A DNA stretch of 64,000 bases from Chryseobacterium foetidum (GCF_025457425.1 NZ_JAMXIA010000001.1:3410001-3474000), one strand, 5' to 3'. Shown: positions 28,457-37,922, counted from the stretch's first letter. Numbers and translations: made by a program. The notes: generated by a model not told the origin, from the letters alone.

Positions 28457-28485
28457 TTGAGAGAGATTAAATTTGGTTATATTTG
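28457..28485 (+). promoter_or_regulatory. Flavobacterial promoter of bphP
   Basis: TTG (28457-28459), 18 bases, then TATATTTG (28478-28485) matches the published Flavobacterium consensus TTG-N17-23-TAnnTTTG. The bphP ATG follows 17 bases later, so the leader is very short. Confidence 0.72.
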
Positions 28486-28502
28486 ATACTTTAAATATTG
28501 AT

Positions 28503-30710
28503 ATGAATTTCATAGAGTGTCACGAAGAGCCCATTCACATACCTGGGCATGTACAAAGTTTTGGATACCTTATTGGCGTTTGCTCCGTATCCGGGACGAT
28601 TAATTTCTGCAGTGAAAACATCTGTGAGATTTTCGATATTGCCGTTGCAGAACAACTTTTAGGTAAAAAGATTTCAGATTTTCCCGGTATTCACACACTG
28701 TTATCTGAGTCTGCAATCTATAATTCCATAGAAGAATACACAAAAAGGGAAAACGAAACGTATTTTGATAAAATTTCTATAGATCAAAAGAAGTACCATT
28801 TTTCTCTTTTCAGAAACGGAAGCAATATTTTTCTTGAATTTGAGAAAGTAGTTGATAATCCGAATAAAAGGATAACCAATAAGTACGATAACTTTTACAT
28901 AATAGACAACGATCAGGGAATTTGGGATCAGCTGCTTACTACGCTTTCCAATATCATCAATTATGACCGTATGATGGTCTATAAATTTATGGATGATGGT
29001 TCCGGTAAGGTCATTTCAGAAATCAACAACGGTATTCTGGAAAGCTACGCAGGATTACATTATCCGGAACACGATATTCCGAGACAGGCCAGGGAACTTT
29101 ATGTAAAGAAGAGAAAAAGAATTTTCAGCAATGTTTATTCAGAGCCTGTTGCGATCATCAGCAAGATCGAATCTTCGGTAAATCTTACCTACGCAAGTGC
29201 AAGAGCGATGTCGCCAATTCATGGTCAGTATGTAAAAAATTCCGGAGCTGCATCAAGTTTCAGTATTTCCATTATCATTGATGATAAATTGTGGGGGCTG
29301 GTGACTTGTCAAAATAAGGAAGCAAAACACATCGATCTTGAAGACCGTGTGCAGGCCGGTATTTTTACGGTTTTGGCATCCAACGCCTATTCTTCATTTA
29401 AATCTAAAAAAGATTTGGAATACAGAATGGATCTTGATGTGAAATTATCTTTTCTGAAAGCTGAATTTTTAAAATACAATACACTTTTTGAAAGTCTTGC
29501 ATCCAATAAAAGAGAGCTTCGTAATCTCCCTAAGGCAGACGGCTTTGCAGTGATTTCAGATGCTGATAAGATTACCGACGGTATTGTTCCTTCCTATGAA
29601 ACGATTCAGAAAATTGTTGACTGGGCGTATGACAATACCTCAGATAATATTTTTATAAGCAGCAGTTTTTTAAAGGATTATGGTGCAGAATTGGGGCTCG
29701 ACAGTACTGTAGCAGGCGTTATCATTTACTTTGTTGAAAGAAGTAAAAATGAAATTCTGATATGGTTCAGAAAAGAATTTGACGAGCACATCAACTGGGC
29801 AGGAAATCCTGAGAAAAAAATAGAAGTGATGTCTCTCAACGGAATTGACCGCAAAACGGTTTCGCCGCGTACTTCTTTTCAGGTTTTTACTGAAAATATT
29901 ATTGGAAATTCAAAAAGATGGAGCTCAAAAAGCGACATTGCCGTAAAATCAATCAGGGATTTGATTTTAGGTACTTCGCACAAACAGTACATCATGATCA
30001 AAAAGCTGAATGACCAGCTGAAAAAAGTAAATGAGGAACTTGACAGTTTTTCCTACACGATTTCTCACGATCTTGGGACACCTCTTACAGTGATGAAACT
30101 TAATGCTCAAATGCTTCTTAAAAGTCTTGTAAATGCTGATGAGAAAGACAAAAAGAAGATTCAGTCCATCATTTCCGAGATTGATAATATGGCAGAAATG
30201 ATGCAGAATGTTCTTCAGCTCAGCCGTGCAAAACACAGTGAAATTCTTCTTGAAAAAATTGAGACGGAAAGCACCATCGAAAAAATTACGGAAAATGCAA
30301 AGATAACCTACAACACGCCCCACAGTACAGTTGTGATAAAGCAGTGTCCGGAGGTTTTGGCAGACCGTACCATGCTTCATCAGGTCTTTTTAAATATCAT
30401 CAACAACGCAATAAAATATTCTTCCGGCCACGAAAAACCTTTCATCGAAATTGAAGGTGCTGAAAACGGAGACTACATTATCTACCGCATAAAAGACAAC
30501 GGAATCGGAATTCCTGAGACTGAAAAGCATAAAATGTTTAAGATTTTCAACAGGATGGACAATGCCAAAAAATTCAAAGGTAACGGAGTAGGGCTGTCTA
30601 TTGTGCACAGAATTATGAACAGACTGGGTGGTAATGTTGATTACGAAAGTACAAATGAGGGTACTTGTTTTATTTTAACGTTTCAAAAACCTAAATTTGC
30701 TGAAATATAA
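28503..30710 (+). CDS. bphP: Bacteriophytochrome sensor histidine kinase
   Basis: This 735-residue red/far-red light sensor has PAS-GAF-PHY-HisKA-HATPase order. The biliverdin-binding cysteine is Cys5 in ECHEEPIHIPGHVQSFG. The GAF core has YPEHDIPRQAR (the usual PASDIP motif is altered to PEHDIP) and SPIHGQYVKNSGA with the chromophore histidine. The kinase has FSYTISHDLGTPL (phospho-His), NIINNAIKY, DNGIGIP and GVGLSIV. The ATG at 28503 is chosen over TTG 28473 because it puts the cysteine at the usual N-terminal place. The heme oxygenase gene follows 20 bases later and would make the chromophore. No response regulator gene is adjacent. Confidence 0.95.
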   Translation: MNFIECHEEPIHIPGHVQSFGYLIGVCSVSGTINFCSENICEIFDIAVAEQLLGKKISDFPGIHTLLSESAIYNSIEEYTKRENETYFDKISIDQKKYHFSLFRNGSNIFLEFEKVVDNPNKRITNKYDNFYIIDNDQGIWDQLLTTLSNIINYDRMMVYKFMDDGSGKVISEINNGILESYAGLHYPEHDIPRQARELYVKKRKRIFSNVYSEPVAIISKIESSVNLTYASARAMSPIHGQYVKNSGAASSFSISIIIDDKLWGLVTCQNKEAKHIDLEDRVQAGIFTVLASNAYSSFKSKKDLEYRMDLDVKLSFLKAEFLKYNTLFESLASNKRELRNLPKADGFAVISDADKITDGIVPSYETIQKIVDWAYDNTSDNIFISSSFLKDYGAELGLDSTVAGVIIYFVERSKNEILIWFRKEFDEHINWAGNPEKKIEVMSLNGIDRKTVSPRTSFQVFTENIIGNSKRWSSKSDIAVKSIRDLILGTSHKQYIMIKKLNDQLKKVNEELDSFSYTISHDLGTPLTVMKLNAQMLLKSLVNADEKDKKKIQSIISEIDNMAEMMQNVLQLSRAKHSEILLEKIETESTIEKITENAKITYNTPHSTVVIKQCPEVLADRTMLHQVFLNIINNAIKYSSGHEKPFIEIEGAENGDYIIYRIKDNGIGIPETEKHKMFKIFNRMDNAKKFKGNGVGLSIVHRIMNRLGGNVDYESTNEGTCFILTFQKPKFAEI

Positions 30711-30730
30711 TTCTATTAGCAAATTTAGGA

Positions 30731-31282
30731 ATGGTTTCAGAATATCTTAAACAAAAAACGGCAGATCTGCACGATGCCGCCGAAAAACTATTTAGTTCAG
30801 ACAAAATTTTCAACAAAACTTTTACTTTTGATGATTATAAAAAGATCATCAGAAATAACTATTTAATGCTTTTAAATTCTGAAAATCAAATTATTGACAG
30901 TTTGTCGGCTCATTTTTCAGAAAAACTTCAGCTCGATCAACGTAAAAAATTATCTGTGATTGAAAAAGATCTGTCAGATCTTTCATTGGAAAAAGAACAG
31001 GCATCTCAAAAAGTGGAAGTATTAAATCAGAATGAAGCTTTGGGCATGCTGTATGTGATTGAAGGATCTACTTTGGGCGGAAATGTCATAGCAAAACAGC
31101 TTTCAAAGACAGAAGGTTTTGAAAACGTAACTTTCAATTTTTTTGGATGTTATAAAGAAAACACCGGTGTAATGTGGAAAAATTTCAAGGAAGTTTTGGA
31201 TACGGAAGTAAAGGAAGAAAGTTATGATGAAGTGCTTGCCGGAGCCAAAAAGCTGTACACACTTCTATTAAATATCAATTAA
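30731..31282 (+). CDS. bphO: Biliverdin-producing heme oxygenase
   Basis: This 183-residue heme oxygenase opens heme to biliverdin, the bilin used by bacteriophytochromes. The proximal heme histidine is in TADLHDAAE (His14) and the distal-helix motif is GMLYVIEGSTLGG near residue 105. The length fits the bacterial BphO/HemO type. Its place 20 bases behind the phytochrome gene supports chromophore supply rather than iron scavenging. A terminator follows at 31302. Confidence 0.93.
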   Translation: MVSEYLKQKTADLHDAAEKLFSSDKIFNKTFTFDDYKKIIRNNYLMLLNSENQIIDSLSAHFSEKLQLDQRKKLSVIEKDLSDLSLEKEQASQKVEVLNQNEALGMLYVIEGSTLGGNVIAKQLSKTEGFENVTFNFFGCYKENTGVMWKNFKEVLDTEVKEESYDEVLAGAKKLYTLLLNIN

Positions 31283-31301
31283 ATTTCTTAAATAATAATT
31301 A

Positions 31302-31337
31302 AAATTCCCGAAAGATTGCTCAATTTTTCGGGAATTT
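31302..31337 (+). terminator. Terminator of bphP-bphO
   Basis: AAATTCCCGAAA (31302-31313) and TTTCGGGAATTT (31326-31337) form a perfect 12-bp stem with a 12-base loop. Few T bases follow, so termination may be partial. The mdh promoter overlaps it. Confidence 0.8.
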
Positions 31338-31346
31338 GTACATTTG
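31316..31346 (+). promoter_or_regulatory. Flavobacterial promoter of mdh
   Basis: TTG (31316-31318), 20 bases, then TACATTTG (31339-31346) fits the TTG-N17-23-TAnnTTTG consensus. The TTG lies in the loop of the upstream terminator. Confidence 0.7.
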
Positions 31347-31393
31347 GGAGGCAATAATTTAAACTAACAAAATAAATAATAAATAGTCACATT

Positions 31394-32320
31394 ATGAAAG
31401 TAACCGTAGTAGGTGCAGGCGCTGTAGGAGCAAGCTGTGCAGAATACATCGCAATGAAAGATTTCTGTTCGGAAGTAGTTTTAGTAGATATCAAAGAAGG
31501 TTTTGCTGAAGGAAAAGCAATGGATCTGATGCAGACAGCATCCCTGAACGGATTTGATACAAAAATTACAGGTACAACAGGAGATTACAGCAAAACAGCA
31601 GGTTCTCATGTAGCAGTAATTACTTCCGGGATTCCAAGAAAACCAGGAATGACGAGAGAAGAATTAATCGGAATCAATGCAGGAATCGTAAAAGAAGTTA
31701 CTGAAAATCTTGTAAAGCATTCTCCGGAAGTAATCATCATTGTGGTTTCCAACCCGATGGATACTATGGCTTATCTCGTACACAAAACCTCAGGTCTTCC
31801 TAAGCACAAAATCATCGGTATGGGTGGTGCTTTGGATTCTGCAAGATTCAAATACAGATTGGCAGAGGCTCTTGAAGCTCCGATTTCGGATGTTGACGGT
31901 ATGGTAATCGCTGCTCACAGTGATACAGGAATGCTTCCTCTTTTGAGCAAGGCTACAAGAAACGGTGTTCCTGTATCTGAGTTTTTAAACGATGATCAGC
32001 AAAAATATGTACTTGAAGAAACCAAAGTGGGAGGTGCTACATTAACTAAATTGTTAGGTACTTCAGCTTGGTATGCGCCAGGTGCTGCAGTTTCTGTAAT
32101 GGTTCAGGCAATTGCCTGCGACCAGAAAAAAATGATTTCTTGTTCTTTGATGTTAGACGGAGAGTACGGAGAATCTGATATCTGTTTAGGTGTACCTGCA
32201 ATCATCGGGAAGAACGGTGTTGAAAGCATCGTGAACATTACTCTAACTGAAGAAGAAAAAGCTAAGTTTGCTGAAGCTGCACAAGCGGTAAGAGAAGTAA
32301 ACGGAGATTTGAAATTTTAA
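31394..32320 (+). CDS. mdh: Malate dehydrogenase
   Basis: This 308-residue NAD-dependent TCA-cycle enzyme interconverts malate and oxaloacetate. The Rossmann motif is VVGAGAVGASCAEYI, with an acidic residue (LVDI) at the end of beta 2, which favours NAD. Substrate-specificity region: SGIPRKPGMTREEL, the lactate-dehydrogenase-like MDH type. The catalytic His is in VIAAHSDTGMLPL, preceded by MGGALDSARFKYRLA. It has its own promoter and terminator, so it is monocistronic. Confidence 0.96.
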   Translation: MKVTVVGAGAVGASCAEYIAMKDFCSEVVLVDIKEGFAEGKAMDLMQTASLNGFDTKITGTTGDYSKTAGSHVAVITSGIPRKPGMTREELIGINAGIVKEVTENLVKHSPEVIIIVVSNPMDTMAYLVHKTSGLPKHKIIGMGGALDSARFKYRLAEALEAPISDVDGMVIAAHSDTGMLPLLSKATRNGVPVSEFLNDDQQKYVLEETKVGGATLTKLLGTSAWYAPGAAVSVMVQAIACDQKKMISCSLMLDGEYGESDICLGVPAIIGKNGVESIVNITLTEEEKAKFAEAAQAVREVNGDLKF

Positions 32321-32343
32321 TCTTCATTGATCCTGATAAAATG

Positions 32344-32386
32344 AAAAAAATTCGGTACACCGCAGTGTGTGCCGAATTTTTTTTAT
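32344..32386 (+). terminator. Terminator of mdh
   Basis: AAATTCGGTACAC and GTGTGCCGAATTT (32346-32381) form a strong stem with a small loop, followed by a T run. It begins about 25 bases after the mdh stop codon. Confidence 0.9.
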
Positions 32387-32444
32387 GTTAAATTCAAAAT
32401 AATTCGGTATATTTATTTTAGATAAATCAATAAATGAATTGCGC

Positions 32445-33320
32445 ATGTACGAAGTTACCAATCAGCTGAAAAAGACGGGCTTTAGTGTCAATCATCTGAA
32501 ACGTATTATGGAGCGCAACAATGGCAGCAACAATATCAATACTCAGGAATATTTCTGTATTCTGATCGCAATAGACGGTTTCGAAATCAATGTTCAGGGA
32601 CGCGATTTTACAATAAAAAACGAAAGTATGCTCTTCGCAGGTCCACACAAGGAGGTTTTTGTGAGAAATACTGAAGGAAAAGATATTTACGTTATTGCAT
32701 TTTCTGCAGCGTTTTACGAACAGAGCTCTATGGATTCTCTTCTTTTGAATTCTACACTTTTTTTCAATTATGAATCTGATATATTTATTGCACCTTTCAT
32801 CACAGACCGCCATATTATTGAAAAATTTATCATCGAAAGATTGCTCAAATTCTACGAAAAAGGCGAAACGCTTTATATTTCGGCGGCTCACAACACTGTA
32901 AAAGCATTTATTCTTGATGCTATGCTCTTTGCTGAAGATGAGCAGATAGAAATTACCGACAATCTGGATTATGTTTCCTGTGTCAACAGATTCAGAGTTC
33001 TATTGCAGAGGGATTTTAAGGAATTTAAAATTGTAACCCATTATGCGAAAGCTTTAAATATCACCTCAAGAAAACTCACAGAGATGACCGAGTTTGTTAC
33101 AGGAAAAACAGCAAAACAGATCATCACCGAAAAGGTAATCGCAGAATGCTATAAGCTTTTGAAATACAGCGGATTTACCATCTCAGAGATTTCTTACCGT
33201 TTAGGTTTTTCCAATGAGGGAAATTTTACACATTTTATAAAAAAACATACTGGAAAAAATCCCAGCGAAATAAAAAATGCCGCAGATGCTTCAGTGGTCA
33301 ATCATTCAGGTTCATTTTAA
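32445..33320 (+). CDS. AraC-family transcriptional regulator
   Basis: This 291-residue protein has an N-terminal cupin-like sensing region (1-170) and a C-terminal AraC double HTH. The second HTH reads FTISEISYRLGFSNEGNFTHFIKKHTGKNPSE, summarised by its core SYRLGFSNEGNFTHF. The ATG at 32445 is chosen over TTG 32439. It is convergent with the thioredoxin-reductase-like gene. The overall layout resembles the AraC protein at 2314, but sequence similarity is limited to the HTH. Target genes unknown. Confidence 0.9.
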   Translation: MYEVTNQLKKTGFSVNHLKRIMERNNGSNNINTQEYFCILIAIDGFEINVQGRDFTIKNESMLFAGPHKEVFVRNTEGKDIYVIAFSAAFYEQSSMDSLLLNSTLFFNYESDIFIAPFITDRHIIEKFIIERLLKFYEKGETLYISAAHNTVKAFILDAMLFAEDEQIEITDNLDYVSCVNRFRVLLQRDFKEFKIVTHYAKALNITSRKLTEMTEFVTGKTAKQIITEKVIAECYKLLKYSGFTISEISYRLGFSNEGNFTHFIKKHTGKNPSEIKNAADASVVNHSGSF

Positions 33321-33462
33321 AATATTTTTTAAGTTTTGGCAGAATTTAGAGTTTGTTTAAAAATCGTTGAAAGAGTTTCACCAACTGTTTTTAACTATAA
33401 AACCATTTTTTTTATCAAACTAATGTAGAAAGCCTTTTAATGTTTTAAAGTAATTGGCCAAA

Positions 33463-34368
33463 CTAAAAAAAATCCGTCACCAATTCCATATTCGCCATCA
33501 CACCAGCAACATTTCCGGTCAATACTGCATTTGCCACCGAACGCATCATCGAAGAATTGTCGCCGCAGACGAAAAGTCCCGCAATGTTTGTTTTTTGAAA
33601 CATATCTGTTTTAATATGACCAAATTCCGTCAACTCACAACCTAAGTTTTCTGGTATGTGAGAATGTTGAGCAAATGGAAACGCTCCGTAAACCGCTTCA
33701 AAATCTATTTCTCTTCCATCTTCAAATAGCAGACTTTTCACATAACCATTTTTGTGTTTCAGTTCGGTAATGCCAGTTTCAATGATTTCAATTTGATTAT
33801 ATTTAAATTTTTCTAACTGTTCTTCTGAAAACTGAGCTTTACCTCTCGTAAGAATTGTAACATTCTCTGTTAAATTTTTAACTAAAGAAGAGATATGAAA
33901 AGCTCTGTCTCCATTCGCAATAATTCCTGTTTTTTTGCCTCTGTATTCATAACCATGACAGTACGGGCAGTGAATCAGCGAGATTCCCCATGATTCTTTG
34001 AATCCTTTGATATCCGGGATTTCATCGGTAATTCCGGTGGCAATGATCAGTTTTTTTGAATTAAAAATTTCACCGTTTTCAGTCTCCACTTCAAATCCAA
34101 AATCAGTTTTTTTTGCTGAAACAACTTTGCCGTCAAGAAATTCAACAGTTTCATATCTGGAAACCTGACTTTTCGCTAAAGTTGAAATTTCTTTAGGTGA
34201 CCTTCCATCCTGAGTCAGGAAATTTTGAGAATGAGGTGTCTGTTCATTGCAGGGTTTCCCACTATCGATGACCAAAGTTTTCCGCAGTGATCTTCCCAAA
34301 GCCATTGCTGCAGAAAGTCCGGCATAGCTTCCGCCAATAATGATAGCGTCGTATTGAGTTGGATTCAT
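33463..34368 (-). CDS. Thioredoxin-reductase-like FAD/NAD(P)-dependent oxidoreductase
   Basis: This 301-residue flavoprotein has the FAD dinucleotide motif IIIGGSYAGLSAAMALGRS at the N-terminus, a redox-active CPYC pair (Cys134/Cys137) and the late FAD motif LFVCGDNSS. The NAD(P) loop (GIIANGDRAFH) lacks the canonical GxGxxA, which separates it from true thioredoxin reductases. It is divergent from a Fur-family regulator 100 bases away, so the regulator may control it. The electron acceptor is unknown. Confidence 0.87.
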   Translation of the reverse strand: MNPTQYDAIIIGGSYAGLSAAMALGRSLRKTLVIDSGKPCNEQTPHSQNFLTQDGRSPKEISTLAKSQVSRYETVEFLDGKVVSAKKTDFGFEVETENGEIFNSKKLIIATGITDEIPDIKGFKESWGISLIHCPYCHGYEYRGKKTGIIANGDRAFHISSLVKNLTENVTILTRGKAQFSEEQLEKFKYNQIEIIETGITELKHKNGYVKSLLFEDGREIDFEAVYGAFPFAQHSHIPENLGCELTEFGHIKTDMFQKTNIAGLFVCGDNSSMMRSVANAVLTGNVAGVMANMELVTDFF

Positions 34369-34468
34369 AATTTTTGATTTTAAAAAAAATTAAGACAAAG
34401 TTTCGTTTGTAATATTTGTCAAATTTAGATAAAATTTTTATTATTGCAACATAATCGCATTAATAAAT

Positions 34469-34843
34469 ATGAAAAGAAGAAGTACCCCCACCAAAGAAGC
34501 CGTTTTGAACGTTTTGGCAGATTCAAAAAAAGCGATGAGTCAGGATGCTATTATGAAAAAAGTTTCTTTAAATATGGATCGAGCAACGGTTTACCGCGTG
34601 CTGAACCGTTTCTGTGAAGACGGAATTCTACACAGAATTGTAGCTGAGGATGGCAAACAGTATTTCGCAGTCTGCATCAAATGCGATGAAAAAAAATTGG
34701 CAGACCATCATTTTCATTTCAGATGTACAAAATGTGAAACGATAGAATGTTTGCCAATTGCCGTGCAGTTTTCACTTGAAAAAGGATATTCAGTGGAGAG
34801 GGTGAATTGTGTGTTGACGGGAGTTTGTAAAGAATGTGCGTGA
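34469..34843 (+). CDS. Fur-family metal-responsive repressor
   Basis: This 124-residue protein has the Fur winged helix (MDRATVYRVLNRFCEDGILHRI, residues 36-57, core ATVYRVLNRF) and a metal-binding half with a His cluster DHHFHFRC, CTKC (86-89) and CKEC (120-123), a structural zinc site of Fur/Zur/PerR proteins. Whether it senses iron, zinc or peroxide cannot be decided by eye. It is divergent from the flavoprotein gene at 33463 and followed by a convergent small membrane protein gene. Confidence 0.9.
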   Translation: MKRRSTPTKEAVLNVLADSKKAMSQDAIMKKVSLNMDRATVYRVLNRFCEDGILHRIVAEDGKQYFAVCIKCDEKKLADHHFHFRCTKCETIECLPIAVQFSLEKGYSVERVNCVLTGVCKECA

Positions 34844-34871
34844 AAAAGTATTCACATCTCAACATTTAAAG

Positions 34872-35189
34872 TTACTGTTTTACTGTTGACACATTTCGTC
34901 TTAAGCTAAACAGTACAACCTGAATGATGATCAGTGAAACAAGAATTCCGATTCTCACATAAGCATTTTCTGAAAATCTGTTGCGTATGACTTCTATGTA
35001 ATTGATTTTCTCAATTGTAAATTCCTTTAGTTTGTCAATGTCTGTAAAACTGTTTACTGCAGCGGTTTGTGAATTGATTTCAGATTCATTGAGCGTGGCG
35101 GCAACATTAATCAGATTGACGTTGCTCATCAACAGCCAGCCAAAAAGCAATATTGAAATCAGTAAAAGACAGGGTCTGAGGAATTTCAT
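34872..35189 (-). CDS. Small membrane protein, hypothetical
   Basis: This 105-residue protein has two transmembrane helices (LLLISILLFGWLLM, residues 7-21, and IGILVSLIIIQVVLF, about 80-95) with a 55-residue loop between. The helix-loop-helix layout recalls small stress-associated or kinase-linked membrane proteins, but I recognise no family. It is convergent with the Fur-family gene. Confidence 0.62.
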   Translation of the reverse strand: MKFLRPCLLLISILLFGWLLMSNVNLINVAATLNESEINSQTAAVNSFTDIDKLKEFTIEKINYIEVIRNRFSENAYVRIGILVSLIIIQVVLFSLRRNVSTVKQ

Positions 35190-35249
35190 TTAATTTTTTT
35201 TGAAACGGTTAAACTTCAAATTTAATGAATATTCAGAGAACTGTTAAGA

Positions 35250-36172
35250 TTAAAGTTTGGCTATAAATTCTGCAATTATTTCTTTTGATTTTGTTTCATA
35301 ATTGTCACTCAGCATATCAATTTCTTCGCCTTTTTTCATAATCTGTTTCAAATCTTCACGACCGGACAGTTGCGCGATTCTCGACATGTAAAAGTCTCCT
35401 TCAAAAACGAACTGTTCTGCAGATTCTTTGAAGCGTAAAATAAGAAAATCGAGCACTTCTTTATCATTCTTCTCAGCGATTAAATCCAGTATTCCCAAGT
35501 CATCGTACTGCAGTTGGTTGAGATTTAGAAAGGCATTTCTGAGTTTCTGTTTCTGGCCTTCATTGAGTTCAAATTTCCGGATGAATGTGTCTTTATCCTG
35601 ATCGTAGTAAGACATGAAATCACTTTCCGGTGAGAGCTCGTATGTTCCTTCCCACCTTGTTGCTTTTTCAAGAGCGCAATCTACCAGCCAGTCAACCGTT
35701 TTACGTGTTGTTCTTCTGGATCTTTTATTTTTAAAATATCCTGCATTTCCAGAATTCTCTTTTTGTAGACCGCGTACTCATCCTCACTTAATAATTTTGA
35801 ACCGTATGAAAGATCCGGTGTTTGATATCTTCCGTCATTTTTATCTTTTTCTATAAATGCCAAAGTCATCGTTCCTTTTTCAAAATATGCAGGTGCCGGA
35901 CAGGAAATTCCTGTACTTGTATAGACTTCAATAATTTGTGTGGAGGAAATTTTTCCTTGTAGAACATCATGTACTTTGAGAACTGCAATTTCAGATTTAA
36001 ACCAGTCATTTTCCTTTGCTTTTTTATTTTTCCTGATATCAATAACTTCTGCGTAAACAATGTTTTTAGAATCTGTTACTAATTTTCTCAAAGGTCTTGG
36101 CGAAATCGGATATGCAAGAATATTACAGCACACATTGAGTAGGAATAAAATTAAAAGAGATCTGAGTTTCAT
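35250..36172 (-). pseudogene. Secreted hypothetical protein gene split by a frameshift
   Basis: Two adjacent reading frames appear to be one gene. The 5' part starts at ATG 36172 with a signal peptide (MKLRSLLILFLLNVCCNILA) and ends early at the TAG at 35681-35683. The 3' part is open in another frame from upstream of 35700 to 35250. If one A is restored in the short A run (plus-strand T run 35699-35702), the text reads EEQHVKTVDWLVDCALEKA and continues through RWEGTYELSPESDF into MSYYDQDKD, without a stop. The repaired protein would have about 307 residues. Either a real mutation or a sequencing error explains it. Function unknown. Confidence 0.78.
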
Positions 36173-36278
36173 AATAAATAGTTTTTGTTGTAAAAGTATA
36201 ACGCAAAAATTTAAATAAAATTTCACACACCAAAACTTTCAAAACCCTTAAATTTGTCACCATTAAAAAGTTATTTCA

Positions 36279-37922
36279 ATGCTAAAGAAAATTACGATTG
36301 CTGCAGTTACTTTTGTTTCTCTAATGACGGTAAACGCGCAGAAAAATAAAAAATCTCAATTGGAAAAACCAAAATTGGTAGTCGGTTTGGTGATCGACCA
36401 GATGAGGTGGGAATATCTGTACCGTTTTTATGATAAGTACGGTGAAGATGGGTTTAAAAGAATGCTCAACAAAGGTTTTTCGTTTAATAATGTGATGATT
36501 CCTTATGTTCCGACGGTTACAGCTATTGGTCATACCACTATTTATACAGGTTCAGTTCCCTCGATTCACGGGATTGCCGGAAATGACTGGACAGACAGAG
36601 AAACCGGAAAAAATGTTTACTGTACTGCAGATACTGAAGTGAAAGGTGTTGGTACAAACGATAAAATTGGCGGACATTCTCCAAAAAATCTCTGGAGCAC
36701 GACGATTACAGATCAGTTGAGGATTGCAAGTAATTTTCAGTCTAAAGTGGTCGGCGTTTCACTGAAAGACAGAGCATCTGTTTTACCGGCCGGTCATAAT
36801 CCGACAGGCGCTTTTTGGTTCGATGAAACCAACGGAAATTTTGTGACAAGTTCTTACTACATGAATAGTTTGCCAGATTGGGTAAACAGATTTAACGAAC
36901 AGAAATTAGCCGAAAAACTTGTTGCTAACGGTTGGAATACTTTATTGCCCATCATTGAGTACACAGAAAGTACGCGAGACGATGTTCCATGGGAAAAACC
37001 TGTAGGAACAGCAAAAACGCCTACTTTTCCATACAACAATCTTGCAGCAGATTATGCTGTGAATAAAGGCGTTTTGAGAACAACACCTTTCGGAAATACC
37101 TATACTTTAAAATTTGCTGAAGCCGCTATCGACGGTTATCAGTTGGGGAAAGATCAGATTACAGATTTTCTTGCCATCAACGTTGCTTCCACAGATTACG
37201 TTGGTCACGCTTACGGACCCAATGCGATTGAAGTGGAAGATACTTATCTGAGACTTGATATTGAACTGGCGAATTTCTTTAAAATGCTTGACCAAAAAGT
37301 AGGGAAGGGCGAATATCTTGTTTTCCTTTCTGCCGATCACGGTGGTGCGCACGCAGAGGGTTACATGAAAGAAAATAAAATGCTGACCGGATTTTTTGAT
37401 GATGGTTTAGAGAAAAACTTAGGAGCTGAATTGGAGTCAAAATACGCCGCCAGCAAACTGATTTTAGGGATTGACAATTATCAGATTTACCTTGACCACA
37501 AACTCATTAAAGATAAAAAACTGGATGAAGTTGCCATCAGGAAAAGTATTATTGAAAATTTAAATAAAGACCCACGTGTTTTGTACGCAGTTGATCTGAA
37601 AGATGTAGCCAACGCTCCGATTCCGGAACCGATTAAGTCCAGAGTGATCAACGGTTATAACTGGCAGCGAAGCGGTGATATTCAAATCGTTTCACACGAC
37701 GGAATGCTACCGACTTACGCTAAAAAAGGAACCACCCACAGCGTTTGGAATTCTTATGATGCTCACATTCCATTGATTTTTATGGGCTGGAAAGTGCCAC
37801 AGGGAGAAAGCAATGCTCTTCATTTTATGACCGATATTGCTCCAACCATCGCTCAGTTTTTAAGAATTGAAAACCCAAGCGGAAACGTTGGCCAGCCATT
37901 GATTGAAGTTTTAGGAAAATAA
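36279..37922 (+). CDS. pafA: PafA-type alkaline phosphatase
   Basis: This 547-residue secreted phosphomonoesterase belongs to the alkaline phosphatase superfamily branch typified by Elizabethkingia PafA. After a signal peptide ending VNAQ come metal ligand Asp40 (GLVIDQMRW), nucleophile Thr81 (PTVTAIGHTT), Asn102 (GIAGNDW) and the Lys163/Arg165 pair (SLKDRAS). The Zn ligands in STDYVGHAYG, SADHGGAH and GTTHSVWNSYD follow. These are the active-site groups known from PafA, which remains active in high phosphate. A terminator follows at 37937. Confidence 0.94.
   Translation: MLKKITIAAVTFVSLMTVNAQKNKKSQLEKPKLVVGLVIDQMRWEYLYRFYDKYGEDGFKRMLNKGFSFNNVMIPYVPTVTAIGHTTIYTGSVPSIHGIAGNDWTDRETGKNVYCTADTEVKGVGTNDKIGGHSPKNLWSTTITDQLRIASNFQSKVVGVSLKDRASVLPAGHNPTGAFWFDETNGNFVTSSYYMNSLPDWVNRFNEQKLAEKLVANGWNTLLPIIEYTESTRDDVPWEKPVGTAKTPTFPYNNLAADYAVNKGVLRTTPFGNTYTLKFAEAAIDGYQLGKDQITDFLAINVASTDYVGHAYGPNAIEVEDTYLRLDIELANFFKMLDQKVGKGEYLVFLSADHGGAHAEGYMKENKMLTGFFDDGLEKNLGAELESKYAASKLILGIDNYQIYLDHKLIKDKKLDEVAIRKSIIENLNKDPRVLYAVDLKDVANAPIPEPIKSRVINGYNWQRSGDIQIVSHDGMLPTYAKKGTTHSVWNSYDAHIPLIFMGWKVPQGESNALHFMTDIAPTIAQFLRIENPSGNVGQPLIEVLGK

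Noticed and set aside
35699..35702. Programmed -1 ribosomal frameshift
   Set aside because: A four-A run allows slippage, but no proper heptameric slippery site or obvious downstream structure was seen; a mutation or sequencing error is simpler.
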